Numbered from the stretch's first letter, positions 1-7,889 are shown. The stretch: DNA of 10,731 nucleotides from an uncultured Acetatifactor sp. (GCA_910586775.1 CAJUJN010000105.1:1-10731), one strand, 5' to 3'. Numbers and translations are program-made. The notes: a model not told the origin generated them from the letters alone.

Positions 1-325
1 GCCACTGTATGATTTGTGAAGCGGTAATTTCACTCAACATCTGTTCGCCAAAATATGGAATAATGTGCTGCTCCATCATATACCGTTTATTCTTCATGGT
101 ACGGTCTTTCAATTCATTCTGTTTATCCTCGAAATAGACCTCCATAAATTCACTCAACTTCATATCCATGCTTCGGCTACTGTTTAACTTCTTTTGTCGC
201 TCATACTCTAACGCTTCTCTTTTTGTTTCAAATCCTCTCTTTCTTCGCTTTTTCTTCTCTCCCTTTGCCGTTGTTTCAAACCATTGCGCCGACCACTTTT
301 TCGTATCTTTCTCCTTATAAGCCAT
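1..325 (-). CDS. int: Tyrosine recombinase/integrase, N-terminal part (cut by window edge)
   Basis: This is the first 108 codons of a site-specific integrase that continues beyond base 1, so it has no stop in the window. The start is ATG at 325 with an AGAGGAG ribosome binding site at 335-341. The N-terminus (MAYKEKDTKKWSAQWF, then a basic KKKRRKRGFETKREAL stretch) is typical of the arm-type DNA-binding domain of phage and conjugative-element integrases. Residues from about 56 (LSEFMEVYFEDK) to the edge, with HIIPYFGEQMLSEIT, look like the SAM-like core-binding domain. The catalytic domain (R-H-R-Y) would lie outside the window and cannot be checked. It begins 18 bp after the stop of the excisionase-like gene, so the two are presumably co-transcribed. 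The role, inferred from the family, is excision and integration of the element that carries it. Confidence 0.88.
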   Translation of the reverse strand, partial: MAYKEKDTKKWSAQWFETTAKGEKKKRRKRGFETKREALEYERQKKLNSSRSMDMKLSEFMEVYFEDKQNELKDRTMKNKRYMMEQHIIPYFGEQMLSEITASQIIQW

Positions 326-343
326 ACTGTCACGCTCCTCTCT

Positions 344-538
344 TTAGCTTATTGATAACTCATAACCGTACATTTTCTTTGCCCAAAACGCCCTCGGAAT
401 ACGTCCTGCCATTGTAATATATCCCTGTCCTGCAAGTTCCCTGTTCAGTTCTTTTACAATCTTGTAGGCATGAGATTTTGAACAATTTAACTCTTTGGCT
501 ATATCTTCCGCACTCATCATATAACGGTAGTTTGCCAC
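344..538 (-). CDS. xis: Excisionase-like small helix-turn-helix protein
   Basis: A 64-residue basic protein with a helix-turn-helix at about residues 9-32 (SAEDIAKELNCSKSHAYKIV), followed by GYITMAGRIPRAFWAKKMYG, which resembles the wing and tail of small excisionase/directionality proteins that accompany integrases. The start is GTG at 538, chosen because an AAAGGAGGA site (547-555) sits 8 bases upstream; the internal ATGs at codons 7 and 8 have no such site. It lies directly upstream of the integrase and behind a consensus promoter with operator sites, as expected for a repressed int-xis module. The excisionase role is inferred from size, fold and context. It could also be a small transcriptional activator of int. 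Confidence 0.75.
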   Translation of the reverse strand: MANYRYMMSAEDIAKELNCSKSHAYKIVKELNRELAGQGYITMAGRIPRAFWAKKMYGYELSIS

Positions 539-596
539 ACGTTTGTCCTCCTTTCCCCTTTTAGAAATTCATTACAATATTTGTATTCTCTATTTG

Positions 597-609
597 TACG
601 AATTTCGTA
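597..609. promoter_or_regulatory. Operator candidate O1, perfect 13-bp palindrome
   Basis: TACGAATTTCGTA: perfect 6-bp arms around a central T. It covers about +1 to +12 of the xis-int promoter, where a bound repressor would block initiation. The same half-site recurs at four other places in this spacer. Confidence 0.7.
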
Positions 610-614
610 TATTC

Positions 615-643
615 ATATTAACACCTTATCCAAACAATGTCAA
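615..643 (-). promoter_or_regulatory. Sigma-A promoter for xis-int
   Basis: Reading the minus strand, TTGACA (638-643) and TAATAT (615-620) are separated by exactly 17 bp. The predicted transcript start is near 608, inside operator O1, giving a leader of about 70 nt to the GTG of xis. The -35 box overlaps a degenerate operator (640-652). Confidence 0.8.
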
Positions 644-652
644 TACTTCGTA
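640..652. promoter_or_regulatory. Degenerate operator O2 (one intact half-site)
   Basis: TCAATACTTCGTA retains the TTCGTA half at 647-652, while the other half has diverged from TACGAA. It overlaps the -35 box of the xis-int promoter. It is weak on its own; the support is its membership in the series. Confidence 0.4.
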
Positions 653-662
653 AAAACATTTT

Positions 663-675
663 TACGAACTTCGTA
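663..675. promoter_or_regulatory. Operator candidate O3, perfect 13-bp palindrome
   Basis: TACGAACTTCGTA: the same perfect TACGAA and TTCGTA arms as O1 with a different central base. It lies between the two divergent promoters, upstream of both -35 boxes, and starts 39 bp before O4. Confidence 0.7.
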
Positions 676-698
676 TTTGTATTTTTTCTATTTTACTC

Positions 699-727
699 TT
701 TTATGTTTTTCGTATATGTGGTATGAT
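699..727 (+). promoter_or_regulatory. Promoter for the XRE repressor gene
   Basis: TATGAT at 722-727 is preceded by TG at 719-720, making an extended -10. A poor -35 (TTTTAT, 699-704) lies 17 bp upstream. The transcript start would be near 734, about 50 nt before the repressor ATG. Operators O4 and O5 flank the -10, consistent with autoregulation. Confidence 0.6.
702..714. promoter_or_regulatory. Degenerate operator O4
   Basis: TATGTTTTTCGTA. The right half TTCGTA is intact and the left half is TATG-like. It overlaps the -35 of the repressor promoter and differs from O5 at one base of 13. Confidence 0.5.
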
Positions 728-740
728 GATAAATAGAATT

Positions 741-753
741 TATGCTTTTCGTA
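741..753. promoter_or_regulatory. Degenerate operator O5
   Basis: TATGCTTTTCGTA, 12 of 13 bases identical to O4 and starting exactly 39 bp after it. It is at about +8 to +20 of the repressor transcript, a position suited to negative autoregulation. Confidence 0.5.
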
Positions 754-784
754 ATTATTTAACATATGAAAATAGGAGGTCACT

Positions 785-1267
785 ATGGGCGATGGAAAGA
801 AACTGAAAGAAATACTTGACAGCAAGAACACAAATGTCCGTCAGATTGCAAAGGCTACGGGAATTAGTGCTACAACACTATATTCTATTATTCAAAAGGA
901 TTCCAATATCCGATTTGACTTTGCTTTACGGTTGGCAAATGAATTAGAAATTGATGTGAATGAGATATGCGCCGCCAGTCCGTTCTCCGGCACTATTACT
1001 GAAGAAGAAATATATCCCACGCTCCCCGATGGACTGAATGGGGCTCTTGACGGAAACCGGGTAAAGGTATATTTAAAAAATTCACTATATCCGCTTATGT
1101 ATCTGTTTGGAAAAAATAGTATGCCCGATGTGGATAACCTGTTGACTTCATTTTATCAGCTAGACGATGAAGCAAGAAAGGAAGTAGTGGAAACGATACA
1201 GTTCAAGTTACAGTATCACAAAGACAAAGAGCGGGCAGAACAGGTAAAGCAAATAAAAGGTTGGTAA
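785..1267 (+). CDS. XRE-family (Cro/CI-like) repressor of the element
   Basis: A 160-residue cytoplasmic DNA-binding protein. Residues about 5-62 form an XRE helix-turn-helix: LKEILDSKNTNVRQIAKATG, then ISATTLYSII as recognition helix, and FALRLANELEIDVNEI closing the bundle. Residues 63-130 match nothing I recognise. The tail (LDDEARKEVVETIQFKL, then a charged helix) resembles the C-terminal helices of many phage-type repressors and may dimerise. The start is ATG at 785 with AGGAGGT at 774-780. It is divergent from xis-int, faces a spacer full of TTCGTA half-sites, and ends 8 bp before a strong terminator. Inference: it represses xis-int and itself. There is no peptidase motif, so any induction would not be by LexA-type self-cleavage. 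Confidence 0.85.
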   Translation: MGDGKKLKEILDSKNTNVRQIAKATGISATTLYSIIQKDSNIRFDFALRLANELEIDVNEICAASPFSGTITEEEIYPTLPDGLNGALDGNRVKVYLKNSLYPLMYLFGKNSMPDVDNLLTSFYQLDDEARKEVVETIQFKLQYHKDKERAEQVKQIKGW

Positions 1268-1274
1268 AAAGACA

Positions 1275-1317
1275 AACTCCGATGAAACTTGGCACCATTT
1301 TCATCGGAGTTCTTTTT
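1275..1317 (+). terminator. Intrinsic terminator of the repressor gene
   Basis: A perfect 13-bp stem (1275-1287 with 1299-1311: AACTCCGATGAAA and its complement), an 11-nt loop, then CTTTTT. It lies just after the repressor stop codon. The loop carries the first TGGCACC repeat. Confidence 0.92.
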
Positions 1318-1340
1318 ATGGCACCGTTTTGGCACCGCTT
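1290..1340. repeat. Three TGGCACC direct repeats, possible integrase arm sites
   Basis: TGGCACCATTTT (1290), TGGCACCGTTTT (1319) and TGGCACCGCTTT (1330) are direct copies. The last two are 11 bp apart, close to one helical turn. Short direct repeats near an element end are what arm-binding integrases use. The integrase in this window has such a domain. The functional link is inference, and the other end of the element is not visible. Confidence 0.5.
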
Positions 1341-1367
1341 TACACTTTTTTGTTCTTGCAAAGTTTC

Positions 1368-1398
1368 AAAAAGGGCTTCCCGATTTCTCGGAAAGCCC
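1368..1398 (-). terminator. Intrinsic terminator of tuf
   Basis: On the minus strand an 11-bp stem (1388-1398 with 1373-1383, one G-U pair) closes a GAAA tetraloop and is followed by TTTTTG. It lies 23 bp after the tuf stop codon and seems to mark the end of chromosomal sequence before the AT-rich element. Confidence 0.88.
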
Positions 1399-1421
1399 CA
1401 TAAAATTTAGCTTTTTACTGA

Positions 1422-2612
1422 TTACTCAATAATCGTAGCCACACGACCAGAACCAACTGTCCTACCACCCTCACGAATAGCAAACGTAAGTCCCTGCTCC
1501 ATAGCGATAGGATGAATCAACTCAATCGTCATCTCTACATTATCGCCAGGCATACACATCTCAACACCTGCGGGCAGGTTGCAGACACCTGTAACGTCTG
1601 TCGTTCTGAAGTAGAACTGAGGACGATAGTTGTTGAAGAAAGGTGTATGACGGCCGCCCTCGTCCTTGGTCAGAACGTAAACCTGAGCGGTAAACTTGGT
1701 ATGGCAGGTTACAGTGCCGGGTTTGGAAAGAACCTGTCCTCTTTCGATTTCGGTTCTCTGAACACCACGAAGCAGTGCGCCGATATTGTCACCGGCCTGT
1801 GCGGAATCAAGCATCTTACGGAACATCTCGATACCGGTAACAACGGTCTTTCTGGTCTCTTCCTTGATACCAACGATTTCAACTTCCTCATTCAGCTTCA
1901 GTGTACCACGCTCTACACGGCCGGTAGCAACCGTACCACGTCCGGTAATGGTGAATACGTCCTCTACAGGCATCAGGAAAGGCTTGTCTGTATCACGCTG
2001 AGGATCAGGAATATACTCGTCAACAGTCTTCATCAGCTCGAGGATCTTGTCGCCCCACTCGCAGTTGGGATCTTCCAGAGCCTTCAGAGCGGAACCCTTG
2101 ATGATCGGGCAGTCTGTAAAACCATACTCTTCAAGCTGCTCGGTAACTTCCATCTCAACCAACTCCAGAATGTCGTCATCAACGTCATCGCTGTCGCACT
2201 TGTTCAGGAATACTACGATATAAGGAACACCTACCTGACGAGCCAGAAGGATGTGCTCCTTGGTCTGAGCCATAACACCGTCGGTAGCAGCCACAACCAG
2301 GATAGCGCCGTCCATCTGAGCGGCACCGGTGATCATGTTCTTTACATAGTCAGCATGGCCCGGGCAGTCAACGTGCGCATAGTGCCTGTTCTCGGTCTCG
2401 TACTCTACGTGTGCGGTAGAGATGGTGATTCCACGCTCTCTCTCTTCCGGAGCCTTATCAATCATGTCGAATGCGACAGCCTCACCGGTTCCAAGTCTGC
2501 TGTTCAGGGTCTTGGTGATAGCGGCGGTCAGCGTTGTCTTACCATGGTCAACGTGGCCAATGGTACCAATGTTACAATGGGGCTTGTTTCTTTCAAATTT
2601 AGCTTTTGCCAT
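1422..2612 (-). CDS. tuf: Elongation factor Tu
   Basis: A 396-residue translational GTPase that delivers aminoacyl-tRNA to the ribosomal A site. All G-domain motifs are present: GHVDHGKT at 19-26, RGITI at 60-64, DCPGH at 82-86 and NKCD at 137-140. Domains 2 and 3 follow, ending in the usual VGSGRVATIIE. The length is normal for the family. The start is ATG at 2612 with GAAGGAGGA at 2621-2629, 8 bases upstream. It is the last gene of the str cluster but has its own consensus promoter (2723-2751), a leader of about 105 nt, and a terminator (1368-1398), so it can be expressed independently of rpsL-rpsG-fusA. No damage or unusual residue is seen. A long open frame on the other strand is its shadow. 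Confidence 0.99.
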   Translation of the reverse strand: MAKAKFERNKPHCNIGTIGHVDHGKTTLTAAITKTLNSRLGTGEAVAFDMIDKAPEERERGITISTAHVEYETENRHYAHVDCPGHADYVKNMITGAAQMDGAILVVAATDGVMAQTKEHILLARQVGVPYIVVFLNKCDSDDVDDDILELVEMEVTEQLEEYGFTDCPIIKGSALKALEDPNCEWGDKILELMKTVDEYIPDPQRDTDKPFLMPVEDVFTITGRGTVATGRVERGTLKLNEEVEIVGIKEETRKTVVTGIEMFRKMLDSAQAGDNIGALLRGVQRTEIERGQVLSKPGTVTCHTKFTAQVYVLTKDEGGRHTPFFNNYRPQFYFRTTDVTGVCNLPAGVEMCMPGDNVEMTIELIHPIAMEQGLTFAIREGGRTVGSGRVATIIE

Positions 2613-2716
2613 TATTAAAGTCCTCCTTCAATTAATGAAACTTCTTTTAATAAAACTTTTTTCATTTTCTCTTCGCCGAAGCGCATTCCGCACACTCGGC
2701 GCTTTTATCTCGGCTA
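2613..2716 (-). promoter_or_regulatory. tuf 5' leader with two competing stems
   Basis: The leader between the predicted tuf transcript start and the ATG is GC-rich in its first part and A-rich after it. Two overlapping stems are possible: AAGCGC (2699-2704 on the minus strand) with GCGCTT (2679-2684), or CGCCGA (2696-2701) with TCGGCG (2674-2679). They cannot form together. Whether this matters for expression is unknown. Confidence 0.4.
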
Positions 2717-2722
2717 TCTCTG

Positions 2723-2751
2723 ATTATATTAAATAACCAAAGCTTTTTCAA
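2723..2751 (-). promoter_or_regulatory. Sigma-A promoter for tuf
   Basis: TTGAAA (2746-2751) and TATAAT (2723-2728) on the minus strand with a 17-bp spacer in an AT-rich tract. The predicted start is near 2716. Confidence 0.88.
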
Positions 2752-2822
2752 GTGATTTTTTAATAATATTGACACTTTTTAACAATAATTCAAGTTTTCC
2801 ACAGGATAGGGCGGTTTATACG

Positions 2823-2888
2823 CTTTCCCGCCGCCTTTTGCGTTAAAGGCCTTACCTGCAGGATTAGGCGAAGTCCAGAACCTTCTCC
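2823..2888 (-). repeat. Decayed partial duplicate of the fusA 3' end
   Basis: The spacer just after fusA repeats its last codons. CCAGAACCTTCTCC occurs at 2875-2888 and inside fusA at 2933-2946. CCGCCTTTTGC occurs at 2831-2841 and inside fusA at 2920-2930. The order and orientation are kept, with about 33 bp of extra sequence in the middle of the spacer copy. Further short repeats (TCCACAGGATA at 2798-2808 and 2886-2896) lie around it. The rest of the fusA-tuf spacer (2613-2912) holds the tuf promoter and leader. I see no good fusA terminator. Confidence 0.65.
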
Positions 2889-2912
2889 ACAGGATAAGGT
2901 AACCCGTGCGTT

Positions 2913-5078
<2,166 letters not shown>

Positions 5079-5197
5079 GATTTTTTCCTCCTATCTTATT
5101 TCTCAACACATGAAAATATGCTTTTGGCAGAATCGCTGCCGACAAATGCCAACAGCGTTTTGCCACATCAAACGCCGGGGCGTTTCCACTGTGATCA

Positions 5198-5668
5198 TTA
5201 GAATCTGTAATGCGCAAACGCCTTGTTTGCCTCTGCCATCTTGTGCATATCTTCTTTTCTCTTGACAGCTGATCCGGTATTGTTGGACGCGTCAAGAATC
5301 TCGTTTGCCAGTCTGTCCTCCATGGTCTTCTCGCTTCTCTTGCGGGAGAACATGGTCAGCCAGCGCAGTCCCAGCGCCTGACGCCTCTCCGCCCTTACCT
5401 CAATGGGCACCTGATAGGTAGCGCCGCCGATACGTCTGGCCTTTACTTCCAGAACAGGCATGATATTGTTCATGGCCGCTTCGAATACTTCCAGAGCGGG
5501 CTTGCCTGATTTAGCCTCTACTTTTGCAAATGCGCCGTATACAATCTTCTGTGCGACACTCTTCTTGCCGTCAAGCATGATATTGTTGATCAGCTTTGTC
5601 ACCACTTTATTATTGTATAAAGGATCTGCCAATACATCTCTTTTCTGAATATGTCCTTTACGTGGCAC
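5198..5668 (-). CDS. rpsG: 30S ribosomal protein S7
   Basis: A 156-residue primary assembly protein of the 30S head that binds the 3' domain of 16S rRNA. The sequence begins with the family's PRKGHIQKRDVLADPLYNN and contains RRIGGATYQVPIEVR and the C-terminal MAEANKAFAHYRF. The start is GTG at 5668, with AAGGAGGG at 5676-5683 seven bases upstream. This gives the standard 156-residue length. An in-frame ATG 25 codons upstream (5743) and another at 5689 would add residues not found in S7 and overlap the ribosome binding site, so they are rejected. It sits between rpsL and fusA in normal str order, although the gap to rpsL is long. In E. coli S7 represses its own operon; nothing here proves the same. 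Confidence 0.98.
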   Translation of the reverse strand: MPRKGHIQKRDVLADPLYNNKVVTKLINNIMLDGKKSVAQKIVYGAFAKVEAKSGKPALEVFEAAMNNIMPVLEVKARRIGGATYQVPIEVRAERRQALGLRWLTMFSRKRSEKTMEDRLANEILDASNNTGSAVKRKEDMHKMAEANKAFAHYRF

Positions 5669-5982
5669 GGTTCTTCCCTCCTTATTCATGAAGTGTGCTC
5701 TGTATTCTCTGATACGCCCGTCAGTAAATTCTGTTGCGTACACTGCATACAGGACACTCTTGGCAGCAAATTACGCCGCCGATTAATAAATCATCGGTAC
5801 TCACATGTGTTTCCCCAAGTGTTCGCGCTGTTTATCTATATGACGAAAATACAACCGCCTTTCCGCCATCATGCCTTACCGGAAACAAAAGGACGATTCC
5901 CGTAATCATGTCTTACAGAATTCCAACACTTTCTTAGTTTCGTTTTTGTGGACCAAAATGACACTGTCTGCAAGAAATTTAA
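5669..5982 (-). other. Long rpsL-rpsG spacer with several weak hairpins
   Basis: There is no gene in these 314 bases. On the minus strand I see a 6-bp stem TTTCCG/CGGAAA (5880-5885 with 5860-5865), a CCGAT/ATCGG stem (5793-5797 with 5779-5783), and a GGCGGC/GCTGCC stem (5775-5780 with 5762-5767, one G-U). The last two share two bases and so compete. No convincing terminator or promoter is seen, so rpsL and rpsG are probably on one transcript. Confidence 0.5.
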
Positions 5983-6411
5983 TTATTTCTTTGCCTTTGT
6001 TGCCTTGGGTCTCTTAGCGCCGTACTTGGAACGAGCCTGCTTCCTGTTGGCAACGCCTGCGGTATCAAGGGTACCACGGATGATATGATATCTGGTACCG
6101 GGTAAGTCCTTTACCCTGCCGCCGCGAACCAGAACCACGCTGTGCTCCTGCAGATTGTGTCCTTCACCGGGGATATAGCTTGTAACCTCGATTCCGTTGG
6201 AAAGACGTACCCTGGCAACCTTTCTCAAAGCTGAGTTCGGCTTCTTAGGGGTCATGGTCTTTACAACAGTGCACACACCACGTTTCTGAGGGGCGGAAGC
6301 ATCCGTAGCCTTCTTGTGAAGAGAGTTGTATCCCTTCTGCAGAGCAGGTGCAGTAGACTTCTTTACAGAGGTCTGGCGTCCTTTTCTTACTAACTGGTTG
6401 AATGTTGGCAT
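5983..6411 (-). CDS. rpsL: 30S ribosomal protein S12
   Basis: A 142-residue decoding-centre protein of the 30S subunit. The sequence opens with MPTFNQLVRKGRQ, carries the 13-16-residue insert (KGYNSLHKKATDAS) typical of Firmicutes S12 before APQKRGVCT, and keeps TPKKPNSALRK and GEGHNLQEHSVVLVRGGRVKDLPG. The lysines linked to streptomycin resistance in E. coli (43 and 88) correspond to K56 and K101 and are both wild type, so no resistance change is seen. The start is ATG at 6411 with an AGAGGTGA site at about 6418-6425. It is the first gene of the str transcript, behind a leader of about 335 nt. Confidence 0.98.
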   Translation of the reverse strand: MPTFNQLVRKGRQTSVKKSTAPALQKGYNSLHKKATDASAPQKRGVCTVVKTMTPKKPNSALRKVARVRLSNGIEVTSYIPGEGHNLQEHSVVLVRGGRVKDLPGTRYHIIRGTLDTAGVANRKQARSKYGAKRPKATKAKK

Positions 6412-6746
6412 TCTGTTTCACCTCTTTCATAAATTGGATGTTTGATTATCTGTCATGCATACGGATTTCTCATCTTGAATATCTCCTGCCGCAGAAACCA
6501 CCCTGTCCGGCTCTTAGGAATTGTCGGAAAATAACTGATACAACTTCTTTAGGGAAAAGCCCGTAAATACAAGGAAAACAGCTTTAAATTCGTATCAGTT
6601 ATCTGTAGACACTTCCTTGTGCACGGCTGCCCTGTATAAAATACAGGTCTTTTCCTGCTGCCAGCATGCTGACATTCCCCGGAATCAGGCGAATAACTAC
6701 AGGCCGTTTGAAATCTTTCAATATAAAAACACATCCACACGCACGC
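6412..6746 (-). promoter_or_regulatory. Long structured 5' leader of the str operon
   Basis: This leader of about 335 nt lies between the predicted start and rpsL. It contains a hairpin CCTGTAT-TTT-ATACAGG (6631-6647), a CAGCATGCTG palindrome (6662-6671), and a large stem-loop at 6531-6602. No open frame with a ribosome binding site is evident in it. It does not match a leader family I can name. The remaining bases up to 6878 are promoter and the AT-rich upstream tract. Confidence 0.5.
6531..6602 (-). promoter_or_regulatory. Large stem-loop in the str leader
   Basis: ATAACTGATAC (6592-6602 on the minus strand) pairs perfectly over 11 bp with GTATCAGTTAT (6531-6541). A nested AAAGC/GCTTT pairing lies within the 50-nt loop. 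The stem is followed by TTTCC only, so the U-run is too short for a classical terminator. It ends about 120 nt before rpsL. Confidence 0.55.
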
Positions 6747-6773
6747 TATATCATTATAGATGCTTGTGGATGT
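6731..6773. promoter_or_regulatory. 9-bp dyad bracketing the str promoter -10
   Basis: ACATCCACA (6731-6739) and TGTGGATGT (6765-6773) are perfect inverted copies 25 bp apart. One arm lies in the promoter spacer and the other at about +8 to +16, with the -10 box between. Because one arm is not transcribed, it would act as DNA, for example as a split operator, and not as an RNA hairpin. Confidence 0.5.
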
Positions 6774-6781
6774 TCTGTCAA
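6753..6781 (-). promoter_or_regulatory. Sigma-A promoter of the str operon
   Basis: A perfect-consensus promoter on the minus strand: TTGACA (6776-6781), a 17-bp spacer, TATAAT (6753-6758). An A-rich tract just upstream of the -35 could be an UP element. The predicted start is near 6746. Confidence 0.92.
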
Positions 6782-6878
6782 TACGTTTTTTCCTGATTTT
6801 CCAATAAATTTAAGCATAAGTTTAAGCGATTTCGGCGTTTTTCTATACTTCTTTCCCCGGTACTTCCCGGCTCCGGAC

Positions 6879-7718
6879 TTACCTCACCCAGTTTTCAAAC
6901 CGGAACCCCGGTCCCATATCCTCCGCTATTTTTCCCGCCAGTTCTTTTATATCCGTTATCTCTTCATGATTCTCTATAGACTCGATAATCAGCAGAAGCG
7001 GGCTTACCGTATATCCGTACTCTTTGAGCAGGCAGATTAATACCTGACGTAATTTCGTATAGGAAATAACCTCCGGTACGATATTCTTTACCGCATAAGG
7101 ATACTTTTCTCTGAGATTTTCCACCATGAAATAGACGCTCTGGTTGTTCAGCACCTTCTCTATGTTGAGAAAAACCTGCTCCTTCAGCTTTCCCAACATG
7201 GTCTCCATGCAGTCCGGCGCTTCCAGGTTCAGTTCGTCCTTATATATGGATACACCGTTTATACAGATTTCATACTCTTTTGCCTCCAGCGAGAGATAAT
7301 CCCTCAGGCGGATAACGGGAATAATCACGCCCCATTGAGAGGCAAACTGCTGCCGCAGAGAAATCATGTGGGCATACTCCTGCTTTATCTCCTCCACAAA
7401 TAAAGGAATCACATCCTTCCCAAACTGCAGCGTAATGATTTCCGGCAGCAAATGCAAATTGATTTCCGCTTTTCGCTCTATGCTGTCCTGGCCGATCAGG
7501 TATCTTTTCCCCGGCTCATGCAGGAAGAGGTAGTCCAGGGAACAGTCCAGCACCTCCGCCATTCCGTTCAGTACTCCGACATCCGGATAGCTGTTTCCCC
7601 GCTCGTACTTGGAGACTGCCTGCTCCGTCACTCCCAACAGCTGAGCCAGCTGTTTCTGGGTGTATCCGCGTTCCTGTCTGATTGCCTTCAATCGGCTCCC
7701 GAATCCTTCCAATGCCAT
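6879..7718 (-). CDS. XRE helix-turn-helix protein fused to an FlhA-C (FHIPEP)-like domain
   Basis: A 279-residue predicted soluble protein. Residues 5-65 are a canonical XRE domain (LKAIRQERGYTQKQLAQLLG, VTEQAVSKYERG, LDCSLDYLF). Residues about 93-268 resemble the cytoplasmic domain of FlhA, the flagellar/type III export gate. FGKDVIPLFVEE, then WGVIIPVIRLRDYLSLEAKE with EICINGVSIYKDEL, mirrors the FlhA segment around its RIRDN motif. FLNIEKVLNNQSVYFMVENL, EKYPYAVKNIVPE, TKLRQVLICLLKE and SPLLLIIESI mirror its C-terminal helices. The stretch between (163-175) is much shorter than FlhA's second subdomain, and the FlhA membrane part is absent. The start is ATG at 7718 with AGGAGGT at 7725-7731; the longer open frame to 7922 begins upstream of the predicted transcript start. 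Inference: a regulator that uses an FlhA-type fold for partner binding or oligomerisation. Target and partner are unknown. No terminator is seen before the str promoter. Confidence 0.8.
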   Translation of the reverse strand: MALEGFGSRLKAIRQERGYTQKQLAQLLGVTEQAVSKYERGNSYPDVGVLNGMAEVLDCSLDYLFLHEPGKRYLIGQDSIERKAEINLHLLPEIITLQFGKDVIPLFVEEIKQEYAHMISLRQQFASQWGVIIPVIRLRDYLSLEAKEYEICINGVSIYKDELNLEAPDCMETMLGKLKEQVFLNIEKVLNNQSVYFMVENLREKYPYAVKNIVPEVISYTKLRQVLICLLKEYGYTVSPLLLIIESIENHEEITDIKELAGKIAEDMGPGFRFENWVR

Positions 7719-7889
7719 ACGTAAACCTCCTGACTTAAATCGCCGTGCAATGAAACCAAAGAGGAAAATCCCTTTGCGTTTTACCATCTGCCGGCAAATA
7801 TTTTCAATGTCCGCCGGACGCTTCCTGACGGATGCGCCCGTAAATCCTATCGATTCCGGAAGAGCGACAGCTGTTTTACTGATGACATT

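Noticed and set aside
1512..2618. A 368-codon open frame on the plus strand opposite tuf
   Set aside because: It lies wholly within the strongly supported EF-Tu gene on the other strand, has no recognisable domain and no ribosome binding site. It is a codon-bias shadow.
2769..2774. TTGACA on the plus strand in the fusA-tuf spacer
   Set aside because: There is no -10 box at a suitable distance and no plus-strand gene follows.
2810..2832. GGCGG/CCGCC hairpin as a fusA terminator
   Set aside because: Only 5 bp with a 13-nt loop and no T-run.
5669..5743. N-terminal extension of S7 from the upstream ATG
   Set aside because: The extra 25 residues are not part of S7, and the GTG at 5668 has an ideal ribosome binding site.
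5972..5991. AAGAAAT/ATTTCTT stem at the rpsL stop codon as a terminator
   Set aside because: The stem has only one G-C pair and no T-run follows on the minus strand, so it is unlikely to stop transcription before rpsG.
5983..6411. Streptomycin-resistance change in S12
   Set aside because: K56 and K101, equivalent to E. coli K43 and K88, are both wild type.
6666..7040. A 124-codon plus-strand open frame over the str promoter and the end of the HTH gene
   Set aside because: It covers a strong minus-strand promoter and part of a supported gene, and has no ribosome binding site or recognisable domain.
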